DNA from: Ligula intestinalis
Lineage: Eukaryota > Platyhelminthes > Cestoda > Diphyllobothriidea > Diphyllobothriidae
Assembly: GCA_036362985.1 (NCBI GenBank)
Contig: JAYGXS010000004.1
Span: forward strand, 33,230,097 to 33,294,096
Length of the DNA: 64,000 nt
Direction of reading: 5' to 3'
Shown here: one piece after another, positions 10,473 to 22,258 of the stretch
Position numbering within the stretch: the stretch's first letter is position 1
Layout of the letters: each line of letters opens with the position of its first letter
Translations under genes and position numbers: made by a program
The notes under the pieces: generated by a model
Told to the model about the DNA's origin: nothing
What the model saw: only the letters and a program-made list of their open reading frames with translations
Database searches by the model: none

Positions 10473-10625
10473 TGCCGATGACGGTCACCATCATCCATGC
10501 AGGCAAAGTCTGAAGCCACACATTAATTACTCATAACGTCGCCAATTATGTGGAGGTAAAACCCATTGACCTAGACCATGCGCTGTAATAGCCAATTAAT
10601 CGCAGACTGCATGGCTATTTAAGCA
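10473..10625 (+). promoter_or_regulatory. Conserved upstream region and TATA-like element of the mucin-like gene
   Basis: This stretch is among the better conserved parts of the two duplication copies (compare 32015-32168). It ends in CATGGCTATTTAAGCA, whose TATTTAAG (10616-10623) is a good TATA-like box. About 25-35 bases later comes GTTTCAGAACCTCGAA, a plausible transcription start region, again kept in copy 2. The promoter call rests on position and conservation. Confidence 0.55.
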
Positions 10626-10776
10626 AGTGTAATTCGATTTTTTAACTATTGTTTCAGAACCTCGAACCATTTCAGACACGGTGACTTAATATATTCCACT
10701 TAAGTATTTTACTTGCCAGAAGTTCTCTTCCTAGAATCACCTCACTTGCAGGTTGTCTTTCCTTTCAGTTTTAAAC

Positions 10777-11089
10777 ATGGGTGCCGTCGCGATGAGCAAA
10801 TTCCTCTTCAGTGTTCTGCTTATTTTTGCACTTGTGTACAATGGTATGTCGTACGTGGTAAATATGGCTGTCAGTAATTGCGCATGCTCATTTAATGAAT
10901 AAAAAGCTCACATTTGCATATTCAATTGTAGCCTACGTTCAGGCGAACAACACAACGAACGCCACCGGAAATGCGAACAGTAGTACGCAGGCACCTGTGA
11001 CCTCGAGTACGACCTCCAGTGCTTCAGCTTTGGGAATTTTCCAGTCTTGCCTAATCACCTTCCCATTTGCCTTACTAGCCAAATTCTAA
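10777..11089 (+). CDS. Small secreted, probably GPI-anchored mucin-like protein (two coding exons)
   Basis: The coding exons 10777-10843 and 10932-11089 are joined by an 88-bp intron with GT (AATG/GTATGT) and AG (ATTGTAG/CC) borders. They give a 74-residue protein. Residues 1-22 form a signal peptide (KFLFSVLLIFALVY core). The mature part, about 28-55, is almost entirely N, T, S, A, with sequons NNT, NTT, NAT and NSS and many O-glycosylation candidates (VTSSTTSSASA). The last ~20 residues are hydrophobic (CLITFPFALLA), as in GPI-anchor signals. A 5' UTR intron is likely: GTGACTTA at 10681 to CCTTTCAG at 10768. Such short surface apomucins are known in parasitic flatworms, and CD52 has the same plan; no direct homology is claimed. 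Copy 2 (32312-32635) is a pseudogene. Confidence 0.7.
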
Positions 11090-11159
11090 GTATTGCCTTT
11101 GCAATATTTCATATTCTGTAGTGAAAAATGTAGTTGTAGTTTTGTAGTTTAGAATACTT

Positions 11160-11165
11160 AATAAA
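11160..11165 (+). terminator. Polyadenylation signal of the mucin-like gene
   Basis: AATAAA lies 71 bp after the stop codon. In the duplicated copy the corresponding site is AATAAT, one more sign that copy 2 is decaying. Confidence 0.5.
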
Positions 11166-14100
11166 TGTGCTTTCTAAATACTCGTTACAGCTTCTGCTTT
11201 TCACAAATTATGTAACTACTCAAGCGGCATGGGCATCCTTGATCCGAGTAAATCCATTGTCATATAATCTTGGTAAATTCTAAGGTGATTTTAAAATCGG
11301 TTGCGGAATAATGAACCTCTACATCGGAAAAATTTAACTAGTAGTTAAGGAATAGAAGCAACTTATAATGTGTCTTAGGTTATGCATGTGGTCTTTTATG
11401 ATATTCTTAACGCAGCTTTACAGCCAACTTCCAATTAGCAGACTAGGTAATATGCCGGTATCACAGTACATTTAAAAGTGTAGAAAGAAATATTGGTATG
11501 GTGTTGCATATCAGTCGATTAAAATATGTCTTCATTTTGTAGTCAAAATTCTCGACTTTGTCCAAACCATGCTCTAGTACGCCCTGCCAAATGAAATGAA
11601 AAATATGTCAATTAATTTGTCCTCAAGAAAAAGTTAATTCTTTATTGGAACCATATGTCTGGTGTCGGTAGGATTACATAGCAAATTCTTATAATGATGC
11701 TTCATTTCCTATAAATATCCGCGCATACTTTCGTCCGAGGATTGTGAATGTAAAATGGTGGCTACCCTCGCTGATTCAAAATTAAAACCAGCGAATGTTT
11801 GACGTGCAGAATGCTTAAAAGGTAAGCAACGCGCAGAAAAAGTGTACCAACTTTTAAACAGCGAATGGGGCAGCAGACTTTCTAGCTGTGTACATTGGGG
11901 ATTGCGAAATTTATATACTTGGTGTGATAAAACTTAAAAAATTGGAGTACGGAGTGACAACACACAGGGGCCAAACCATACGACGTCTACTCAAAGGAAA
12001 AATGTAAAAATGATACACGGTAATGCCACCCTGAATATATCGGGGCAATTTATGAGACTGTTTACAATGACGTGCAAGCCATTGCACTCAAAAGGTTCGT
12101 GACAATTTAAAGTCAACAGCTTACTTGAGGATATTAGTTTTAATGAATTTTCAAAAAGAATACCTGTTCGTCTTCTATTTTGTTACCCTGGCTTTGCATA
12201 TTTTCTACTATTCAAAGTACACATTTTATGTGTTTGTGTCTAAAAGTGCTCAATGTGAGTTAAACCGCACAACTCTTCCTGATTGCATTGTCGTGTGCAC
12301 TGCTCACCAACACACATTTTGGTAACATTTGGTCATCAAACGCAACGGCAAATTTTATTTTTTTACAAATACAGGTGTAGAAGCTACTGTGCTCATGTTA
12401 AAAAAACTGAGAGATAACTGATATATGCATCCATTTTACGTGTTAGCCGCAAAAGATGTTGAACCCGCCATCGGGCCATTGATCAGTTACAAATTGGCTG
12501 CCAACGGGTTCCACTGGAAATCGACTTTGGCTGCACCCTTCCAGCCGCGGCCATTGTAGAGCATAGCAGTGGAAAATTCATCGTTGCGAGTAAAATCATC
12601 ATGTTTTTATGTGAATTTAATGGAACTTATTTTTCACCAGATAAAATAAGCATGTCTTTATTACTTCATTACTTTGCTCACGTAGAAGAAGCGTTCACCT
12701 CAGATGAGTGATGATGATGAGACATTATCACCATTTTCCTCTTGAGATGAATCACTTGCTTTCTTATTTTTTGTCTTTGTAATTTTTTTCTGCTTCTTGA
12801 TAATTCTTTGCGCGCTGGAAATTTAAACAAAAATAATGTTAAAAGTCAAATAAGCGTGTAAATGACATGACTTATTATATTGCCTGTCAAATATCCTGAA
12901 GCATTCTTTTTTAAAATTTGCTTGATTAGAGTTACGGTATTTGTCCTACGCCTTATATCCTCCCCTAATTTGAGTTTGCTAGTACCAGGTGTTTAACTGT
13001 CTCACAGATGTTTGGGCGCATAAGACGACGTACACATTGGATCTCCCTATTTTCACAGAAAGTCACAGCACTCAATGAGAATTTCAGAGAAATATACATT
13101 TTGCACGCAAATATTGAGATATTCAGGATTGCCAAAAAATACGTGGGTTCCTACAAGCAGTTAAGAAGCAGAAAATGAGATGGCTGGACGAATAATTGCA
13201 AGTTATATGCACAGGGTCTTGTTAATTAATGTTGATTCACCTAAAAGCCTTCATTAGAAAATATGTTTACTGCATTTTATAGCTCAGTTAACATTTTTCC
13301 ATAAGCCTGAGGCTCACGTTGACAATAAAGTAAACGATGAACACCCTTAAATTTAAATGGAAAAACAAAATCGCAAATTAACTTTTTCGTTTGTTTACTT
13401 AGAAAACTTAACGAGATCTGGCTTCTGTGGACGAATGCAATCAGGAAGCTTGGATGAGTCAAATTGAGTCACTCACTTCTATCTAGATATGTCAGAATAG
13501 ACATATGCATTAATTAAATGAATTAGATATTTAATTTTCCATTTCAAATCATCCGCACATAGTGCCAGACGTATTGGCCCAGGCTATCATTTACACCAGT
13601 TCTTGAGGCAACTTCATGAGTGTTGACAGAGTATAGATTGGGGGGCGAGGGTAAGCAGCAATGCCGTCAATAAAATTTAAAACAGATAATCTTATACCTT
13701 AAACTGAGATCATCCCCAAGGCTTTCTATGGTAGATCTTTAGGAAGAGTCAACTTTAAGATGGAGATATCAAAACGCACTATCAGCAGCTTCTGCGAATT
13801 CTGTCGGCTCAAATGAGTAGATAATTGCGAGATCCAAGAGAGGTTAAGTCGCCCAGCTGTCAGCTATTACAGTTGAAAGGTGCATAGGGCCTTTTGTTTT
13901 AGATAGCAAACTCGGCTACATTTTTTGACGCAATATTAAAGAGCACTTAAACTTGTCAATGAATGCAGAGTATATACATGTTGCCCTTAAAGTTGGTGTT
14001 CATTGCGGGTTAACTAGAATCCTGAAGAGAGATGTGGTGTATGTTGTCAAAGTTAACTATAAAAGTAGTAGGAAAGAGGTAATTTCATCGTTTTTTTGAA

Positions 14101-14369
14101 TTGCCATCGCTCTAGGCGTTTTCTCAACTCTGCATTTCCCGATTTGGTCGTCGCGTTTACGAAGTTGGTTTGTGTTGTCTACTGGCTATCAACTTACTTG
14201 AATCTGCAATGTTGATACTCTTTCCATAAATGCAATGAAGCCTTAATACCCTTCAGCATCTGTGCTTGAAATAAGCCTTGATGTTATTATTAGCTGGAGG
14301 TGCCATAAGGTGTAATATCTGCATCAAGTCAAAATGACAAATTGTGGGCCATGGCATCGGTGATGAAGT

Positions 14370-15475
14370 GTGTACACCTATTCTCACAAATGTAAACTTA
14401 ATTTGGAAAACCAAAATTCTGGGCGTGCAATGTGGATGCCACCTTCGTCGTCATCAAAAGGGATCAAGTTACATCTCAACAACGTCTTTTCGGACATCCA
14501 ATTTATGATGGAGGAGAAAGAGAACAAGCAGCTGGACTGTCTTGATGTCCTCGTCTGATCCAAAGATTGCGGTTGTCTTAAGACTAAAGTATTCAGGAAA
14601 ATGAAAAACACGATGCAAGTATTGCATAACAACAGCAACCACCAAATCAGCCACAAATGAACAAAGTAAAATATCTTCGACGGGTGTTCGGAGAAAATTG
14701 GTAACCGCACAAACTCGTCAACCGCTGCTTGCATAAACGAGATGGCCAACAAAATAAGACCAACCCAAAAAGTTGGCGAGCAATTGCGTACGTCAAAAAC
14801 GTCTCGTAGGCTGTCAGTCGCCATCTCGCACCACTTGGAGTTGGAGTCGCACACAGGCCAGAGGTAACCATAATGCGTCAGTTAATAAAGCCGAAAGACA
14901 TACCGCCACAACAAGAAACACCAAAGGTTGTCTACAGGATCTGGTGTAGTTGCGGGCAAAGCAACTATGTCGGAGAAACTGGAGACATCTTAAGATGCGA
15001 ATTGACGAGCACGTGGCAGCAGGGCAGCTAAATGATGCCAATTCTCAGGTTACGGCTCGCTCGACGAGACCTGGCGACACGCTCGTATTTGATACGGTAT
15101 AAATTCTCGCAAGCGTTGACAATCGCATGAGACGAGAACTGCTTGAGTCATGGTTCATGGGCCCCCAATCCATAAACAAATGCAACGATTTCCCTTATTC
15201 ATTTTCGGTGGTGAGACTTAATTCGGCTCAAGCAAATCGCCTCATCTTACGCCACCACCGAAGGGCCAGATGGCCGATCAATCACCACTCCTGAGTTTGC
15301 CGCCCGTGATGAAAGTTCCACAGGTCAGCGTACAGGTGCCTTCCAACAAACTATCCACACGCAAGAAGATAATTTACATTAATCATTGCTGTATCCTATA
15401 GCTACTGCAAAATCCTGTGCATGTTTTACCCGTTTCTGTTACTGTTTCCTGTTCATGTCTCTGATTAAGAGTCTG
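14370..15475 (+). pseudogene. Degenerate PLE: RT C-terminal part, linker, GIY-YIG and 3' tail
   Basis: Plus-strand fragments in changing frames follow PLE order. First is the RT catalytic region near 14410-14460, where the usual YVDDTF is NVDATF. Next are FSDIQFMMEEKENKQLDCL (about 14490-14550) and a KTKVFRK-like stretch. Then come MRQLIKPKDIPPQQETPKVV (14873 onward), YRIWCSCGQSNYVGETG (the GIY-YIG core), and a broken helix segment. Finally the noncoding tail shared with 63500-63690 runs until about 15475, where CTCTGATTAAGAGTC replaces the hammerhead-like core. Loss of one catalytic Asp and several frameshifts make it inactive. The 156-codon minus-strand frame over it is an antisense shadow. 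Confidence 0.75.
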
Positions 15476-16716
15476 CAACACACGTCCAAACATCAGCTGA
15501 ATAAATGCATTATAATAGCGATCGAGTCATTTTCCTTTAAACTCGCATGTTGGCTTGCATTGGTAAATCACACTTCGTTCGGCGTTTTTACAATGATAAA
15601 AAGGAGTTGTGGAAAGGCAATATTTTTGTCTCTATCCCTAATGATACCAATACAATGTTTGAGGCACCACAAGCAATGGGGGAAGCTATTGGTGCAATTT
15701 GAATTATTCTCATTGAAATGATTTAAATGCATGTCCTGCGGAGATGTTGTGATTAGAACTTCATTCCAATAGACAATAAAAATCAGTCAGTAACATGGTC
15801 GGATGGGATACAATCAAAAGCTGAACTACATCAGTCTTCCAATCGAACGCTTTCACAAGTATAACATCTGTGCAACCATTGTCAGGACAGATGAAAATAT
15901 TTGTTTTGGGATTGTCCACTCCAACAGGACATTTATTTATATTTCTGGAAAGCCTTTCATATATCTGCTTTATCTATAAGACACGGCCACAATCTACGGC
16001 AAATGTCCTGCCTTTGATGAATAGCTAAACTGCCAAACATCCATTTATCGCAAATACCACTACCACGTGTGGTAAGGTAAAAACGTGTAATACCTTGATT
16101 CAAATCGTCCTATGTGACAAAGTTCCATGAATAAAAGGCATGCCCTTCACATGAAATAAATGCCGCAAAGAAAATCTCCTCGAAGTGATCAAAAACAACT
16201 TTTGTTGACAAAACATTACAATTGTCAGCATCACAAATAAAAAACCTGGCACTTTTGTCAATTTTATAAGTAGAAAATAGGTGTGTAAATTTATATGGGA
16301 AGCCCCATATCGCAAATCAGGACAATGGTTTGATTATTTTATAATAAAATGAAAAATTTGTAATCTATGGACGAATACACTCCAAATGCGGTGATGAGTA
16401 ACATTCAGTCAATTAGGGTAGCTTTGTACGTTCAGTAAAATGCTCACCTAAAAAATTGTGTCAGATACATAGCCATAGTATATAATTTACTCCAGTTCTT
16501 GGCGAAAAGTAGACGAATGGGCATTTGTTTCGACGGCAACTATTAAATGTACGACAACCGATGTGAATCAACTAATAACCATTACTTGCATCGTGCCCAT
16601 GCCATACTGCGTAAGCTTGTGAGATAGAGTACATTTTCACACGGTGATATCACTAGGCACTAAAACGTACTCTTTGCTAATAACTCAACAATAAATTTTC
16701 CAACACGAGGAGATTT
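15476..16716. other. Unassigned intergenic DNA up to the gap
   Basis: No feature can be supported. Frames at 15386-15721 and 16100-16315 lack motifs, homology to other parts of the window or splice context. Confidence 0.4.
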
Positions 16717-16816
16717 NNNNNNNNNNNNNNNNNNNNNNNNNNNNNNNNNNNNNNNNNNNNNNNNNNNNNNNNNNNNNNNNNNNNNNNNNNNNNNNNNNNN
16801 NNNNNNNNNNNNNNNN
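16717..16816. other. Assembly gap of 100 N
   Basis: Exactly 100 N, the customary placeholder for a gap of unknown length. Distance and orientation across this point rest on scaffolding. Confidence 0.98.
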
Positions 16817-16879
16817 GCAGCCATCTGGAGAAATTCAGTAATTGGCAAAACCAGCGTCTATATCGCTAATAAGGCTAAT

Positions 16880-18800
16880 CAGAACAAATTTGATCTTCCA
16901 GGCCAGGTTATGAAAGGCCAAAGCAGAAGTAAGAGTGTATGAGGATAGTTAGGAGGAAGTTTTGACTGTCGGAGCTCACGTCCAGCCGCAAGTTGAACTA
17001 GGTCGGAAGTGACGCCTGGTCATAGACTCCACATTCTCGTCTGTGTCGACACAAATTGAGGCCAAGCTACTAAATGTGGCCAGTCTACGAACGCGGAAAT
17101 CTTATCGGATGAATTAAGGTCAAGCCATTGTGGGTTGAGGCAAAGTACCCACGTGTATACCCTGTCCGAAGGACGCCTTATTGGCAGGAGTGGAGCGTGA
17201 TGACACAGCCTGCGGAGGACATGCAAGTGCGGCTGATCATGAATTTCGAGAAGCAGCAGTGGCGACTACATGTCTTCCAACGACAGCGCAGAAAAACTGG
17301 ACCGATTCATTTTGAGTAAATTTAGCATGAGTATATTCATCCGGAGCGTCGCATAGTAAACAGTAACACCTCTATTGATCTTATTTTTGGGAGGCTAAAC
17401 GCATTCTATTAAATTACCAAGGACCTTACATTTGCAGTGTTTGTAAACTCCATCAAATTCTGTTCTGAAGTGTCCTCAAATAATGAAATTAAATCTTTGA
17501 TGACAACGTTTGGAGAAACGGTGAGTTCTGCAAATATTCCCATGCGCATTTGGCAAACATGTGTTCTCGCAATTCGTCCTTGGAATGGTGCAAATGCATG
17601 GACAAGGATACCTTGAATTCTGCAGGAGAATGCTTGCGGCCCAGTTATTTGCATGGGTAAACAAGGAGGATGGTCGAGGACCAGTTCGGTTTGCTTATTA
17701 TTCTGAGCTTTCGAACTCTGTCAGGAGTCCACCTTTAAATGGATTCAGACTCCCTGCAGTACGCCGTAGGAAAAGATACGCGAGGCCCGCTATCTTAGCA
17801 AGTAATTTATGCGGAACCGTTATCCACAATAATTTTAAACCGATGACGATGCATTCGGCCCCGGAAGCCCCAAACAGAAGAACCAACAATGCTATTGCTT
17901 GCTCTGACATCTATACTGAACGCATCGCTGTTAGAAGATGAGGGAATTGCAAACAGGCCTAAAGCTTACATAGACCGCAGAATGCTGAAAATAAATGAAC
18001 AGTTTATGCCAAATGAACAATCTGGAGTAGTGTAAAACAATATATGTCCAAGCTGCCTTCGTAATTACATAGGCCAAGCTGAACCCATGCTCGGATCGTG
18101 CATACATGAACAGAACTTGGCCGTTCGATGAGGCGACAAATTATTGCAATTTGCAGCTCACACCTTCGAAACAGGTCGTGAGTTCAATCTTGCGGCCGTC
18201 AAGGTATTCGTTGATGTGGGAAACAAGGCAAACAGAATTGATCGAACCCTGATTCACGGACGGGAATTTGGTCAAGCTATATGTCGAAATGGCGCCGGCG
18301 TACAGAGCCTTGCGCAATTACGTACACTTGCATTTAAATGGGCTCACATCCTCTATATTTGCCCTAATTTTACTGATGACGCCCTGATCTACATTTAAAT
18401 CACTGGTAGTTAATCCGCGTATATAGCTATAATTGACAGTTTTTCCCTTCCTCACGACTTGCTGACGCTTGACTGATGTTGCCTACTTGTGCAGACTGAC
18501 ATAGTCCGCAGTAGCTAATCGGCACCCACGTAAAACCCTTATTGATATTCTACGCACTCAAAATGTTTTTTATAGCTCTAACTATCCCCCCTTTTGTTGT
18601 TTTTTAAACCCTCGCGATGGCTCCTTTAACAGTTCGCAAGCTCAGAACAATAAATAAATCGATCCGCTACTCCACCCCTCTTCTTTACCTTAAATAAGGT
18701 TCAGTGCTTATATGATTCTTGTAGCGTGGTGGGTGGGTGGGTGGGTGGTTGCGAAGTCATCATGTTTTATTTCTACGTCTCGTGCATGAATGAGTAGACG
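16880..18800 (+). repeat. Diverged ~1.9-kb repeat with PLE relic, copy 1
   Basis: Colinear with 47960-49805. Shared landmarks are CTACTAAATGTGGCCAGTCTAC (in part), GTGGGTTGAGGCAAAG/GTGGTTTAAGGCAAAG, TTCTGCAAATATTC, TGAGCTTTCGAAC, CATGCTCGGATCGTGCATAC/CTGCTCTGATCGTGCATAC and the tail around ATTCTTGTAGCGTGG/GTTCTTCTGGCATGG. The part at 18020-18400 is a worn PLE GIY-YIG region (NYIGQAE, then EQNLAVR, AAHTFETGREFNLAAVKVF). This may be one old PLE family present twice, or a second segmental duplication. Confidence 0.65.
18726..18751 (+). repeat. GGGT microsatellite
   Basis: Tandem GGGT units (GGTGGGTGGGTGGGTGGGTG) on the plus strand. The G runs could form a quadruplex, but there is no context suggesting a role. 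Confidence 0.8.
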
Positions 18801-19139
18801 TGTTGAGGTCACTGTCCGCGATTGGGACGAGGACAGCCATTTTGCCAGGTTGGTGACAAAGCTCAGCTTACTGCTGGCAAGCGAATTCTCACCCCAGGTG
18901 TCTTAGGAATAGGGGCTTGGCACCCTGGGTTGTCTCCTAGCAGACAGCTGATTCATTAACAAATGCAGTTTTCGGATGATATTATCCGGGAAAAAGAGAT
19001 GGTGTGACAGGAGATTTGAGAAGAGACCTGCGTTCAGGGTGCCCAACACGGGTCTCAAGGAACTCACAACAGCTGTATTGCTCCGCTGCGCTGCTCATTT
19101 GGATGATATTATCCTAATATAAGTCGTGCATATTGCAGG

Positions 19140-19263
19140 TGGATGCGGACGAAGACGAAAAGGATGATATTCCATCTGGAATTTTATGGAACAGGCCGGT
19201 GCTGCAGATGCCGAACCATCCACCGCCGACCATGGGCTTGAGGCAAAGTATTTGGTGGTTTTT
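19140..19263 (+). other. Possible internal exon
   Basis: The sequence CATATTGCAG, a fair acceptor, is followed by an open stretch reading VDADEDEKDDIPSG, then WNRPVLQMPNHPPP and MGLRQSIWWF. It runs up to TTTTTA/GTAAGCAG, a fair donor. The composition is protein-like, but a partner exon was not found and there is no known family. Nearby sequence (18800-19140 and 19264-19420) shows no other supported feature. Confidence 0.25.
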
Positions 19264-19419
19264 AGTAAGCAGCGTGTAGCAATAGCGATATCCTTTTTAG
19301 GGCATTGCGTAGGTGACCGGCGTTCAAGCGTGTCAACAGAGATTGTCTTTATTTTGCTACCAGGACATTGATCTCCTAGGTAAGCGCGTGCGCTTGTGAA
19401 CTCGTGACCTGTCACATTA

Positions 19420-21754
19420 GGAAGTCAAAATTGACAATACGTTCCTTCTACACAGATAGCACTGGCAGCGTGGTCCAATTCATTAATATGCTGCCTTGGT
19501 ATCTTTATCCGCGCACTTCACACAAGGAAACAGCAAAAATTTAGTCCACTAATGAAGACCCTGTTGTTATGTACTTCAATAACTCTCACTAACCCTCATT
19601 AAACAGTCATCACTCAAAAAAGAGCTTCGAAGGCTCTGGCCAATCATTGCTTCCCTCTAGCATTTCTTCTGAGCGTTCTGCATGATACACACATTTGGAA
19701 ATTTCAGCATTTTAATTTAATTAGAAATATTTTTTCTCAAATGTTTTATAGATGAGTGGATTCAAAATCCATACGCAGACCGAAATTTTTGGTTAAGATT
19801 TGTGTTAAACACCATCACCTACTGAAGCTTAGTCACATTATATTAGCTGCATGTTCTACCTATATATTCTTTTTTTTATTAAGGCCTGTACCTACATGTT
19901 TCTTGGGTCATGGAAATTGTTCAGTTACTTTTTTCTCAAAGTTTACCATTTCATTGGGAATGCAGACTGTCACAGATACCTTAGTGCAGCACAGATGAAT
20001 TTACTAAGTCTGCATACCAGCGCAAAACCTCGCGAATGCTGATGAATATGTATTCGACTGAGCACCCTGATAACCGTATCGTCCTAAATATTTACTGGCA
20101 TTTCTCACAAGCTGATTCACGTAGGTTTCCCCTCACCTTTATACAACTACCGTTTCCGACTCGCGGACGACCGCATGCTCCACCCCGCGCCTAAAGCATG
20201 CTTGTTTTAAAACATGGACTAACTCGCAGACGTCTGCGACGAATTTGACAGTACCAGCAACAAACACAAAAAGAATCAAAAATTACACGATTTATACTGC
20301 TCTCTGTCTGTCACGCGGTTTTTCTGCATGGCTGACTGATGCCGTCCCCAATATTATCATCTATTTTTGGATTGGGCTATAGATCTTGAGTATGCTGATC
20401 CAGACCAAGTTTAATATAGAGTGAATCCAATCAAATGACCTGACAGCCTGCAAACGTAGACAAATTACAACTCAACTTTAACCGCTTATATATATTTTTA
20501 CATGACGAAAAATTTATTTGGGCATTGGCAAACTTACAAGCACGACAACGTGTAGCCAATGAGCATCAGTATGACTTATGACAAAAGGTAAACGAGAACG
20601 GTACTAATGCATATCTTTTTAGGATGTGTAATTTGATTGTGCTGACTTTGAAAGAGCATAGCCCGTTCTCCGTGATTATGGAGACGTAAAGATCAGTGAC
20701 AAAAATGTAGATATTTTAAATCTTGTTTCGGTCTCTATGTTCTCTCTTTATTTTTACCGTTCAAGGTTAACGATATACCTTGCACATGAGGTTGCTTTAT
20801 TCCAAACCCTTGCTAGTAGTGTACATGAACTAATAGTAATGTAATAAGCTCCTTCTTTGGAAGGAATTTTAGGCATAACCGTTAGTAGTTCGTAAGTATT
20901 AATCGACATCAACAAAGAAAGTGGTTATAGGTCAACGTTTAATCATCGAACCCACTGCCCTCCTTAAAATGTTCTCCGACTTCTACAGTAGTCAATGAAA
21001 GGTATCGGACATTAAACGTAGACAGCAGTTAGCATTTGTATTTATTTGTGCACGATAAATAGGAGTACAGTGGAGGCAAATATCTCCGCTGCAAATAATT
21101 AATTAAAGGCGCTTTGCCAGCAGCCCTAGTAAAATATGTATGACTTCATTGATCAGTCCACGGTTCAGGCAATCAGTCCGCCTAGCAGTTTTTATGCGAA
21201 TATTTGGTAGTAGAACTAATCGATAACAGTCTTTATGAATTTATGCTCTTACCGGCATAGCTGGAAAAATAGAGCCACAATTCGTGTGCTATTAGCAGCA
21301 TATCAAAGATCTAAGAACGAAAATTTAGTTTCTATTTATAGAATGGACAAAAGTGTTGATTTGTAGGCATTTTGTAACACTGCATATGCGAATGTCAACG
21401 AGCTTTGGTAGTCCTACGTAAAAATAATTGTAACTGACAATTTTTATGATATTTTCGGTCAGTAGCCACCTCGGCAATCGATGACCAATTGAATAATTTG
21501 AATTCCATCAAGTTAATGCCGGCCGAATCGAAAATAACCTATGTTCTCTTTAGTTAAGCAGATGTAAAAATCAGGAAAACACCAAACTATTTGGTGAATA
21601 TTTTAAGAAACCATGTAAGAATTTAAGCCACACACAAGGTAATGTGATAGGGCTCATAATTAACTTTCTAATATTTTTAAGTCAATTTAACCTGAGGACA
21701 CTTTATTTCAGGTGGTAGGGCCGAGTAGCGCAGACTTTGTTAGTAGTCGACCAT
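19420..21754. other. Unassigned intergenic DNA
   Basis: AT-rich with short random frames; no repeat, RNA or coding feature can be supported. Confidence 0.4.
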
Positions 21755-21804
21755 AATTTGATAATAAAGCTGATCAAGATACGTCAAGGATTATTTTATG
21801 GCAG

Positions 21805-22158
21805 GATGGGGGCACAAACGATACATCTGTGGATACCCAGTGACCCAGTGATTGCTGTCAGAGAAAATTTTAGACTTCCACAGTAAAGACATATTACCAG
21901 CAAAGCCTCGTTACATGACCCTGAAAAAAAATATGATGACTTATTGGTAATGTGGATGGCGCACAAATGCCTGCTTTTACTTCCTTAAGTAAAAAACCTG
22001 ATTAAAAGATTTGAAATAAATCGTGAGAGCAGGTAAACATCAGAGTATACAGTTGACTAAGATACTCCAATATTATTTTTAAGCAGACTGGGGACAAAAC
22101 TAATAGAGCTATGGAGATCCAGGGTTTGCTGTCAGAGAAAAATTCTTCAAATCCAGAG
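21805..22158 (+). repeat. Two tandem exon-like units
   Basis: Two units 282 bp apart share sequence. Unit 1 follows TTTTATGGCAG at 21804; unit 2 follows TTTTTAAGCAG at 22086. Unit 2 is 72 nt (22087-22158), open in phase 0, reads TGDKTNRAMEIQGLLSEKNS and ends CCAGAG/GTAAGA, a good donor. Unit 1 (21805-21882) has an in-frame stop and a weak donor (GTAAAG). The shared core is TGCTGTCAGAGAAAA. This could be a duplicated small exon of a gene running through here, with the mariner at 22259 inserted just downstream, or a simple tandem repeat. Confidence 0.35.
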
Positions 22159-22258
22159 GTAAGACATATTTTCATTAGATTGTTTTGAAATAGTCATGAT
22201 TGATTATTTCTTGGTAATATGGTTGATGAAAAACATACAGCTCTTAATACTGTTACTA

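Larger units (their letters stand above)
8630..14240 (+). repeat. Segmental duplication copy 1
   Basis: Colinear, diverged matches to about 27985-37800 run through this block. Examples are ACGTGACTGT (8650/28003), ACCAGTTTGATCAGAG (9913/29314), GATGACGGTCACCAT (10478/32020), the mucin gene, CCATTGATCAGTTACA (12475/34067), CTAATTTGAGTTTGCTAGT (12965/35443) and AGTGCCAGA (13560/36867). Copy 1 lacks the LINE at 29530-31645 and the PLE at 34894-35307, so it preserves the empty sites. A very old PLE terminus (about 13155-13200) is shared by both copies and predates the duplication. Confidence 0.85.

Noticed and set aside
14384..14854. 156-codon minus-strand frame with hydrophobic runs
   Set aside because: It is the antisense of PLE RT sequence readable on the plus strand (NVDATF, FSDIQFMMEE), so the apparent membrane protein is a shadow.
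17409..17654. Minus-strand frame similar to that at 48417-48662
   Set aside because: The similarity follows from the duplicated DNA; no start, splice sites or family support a gene on that strand.
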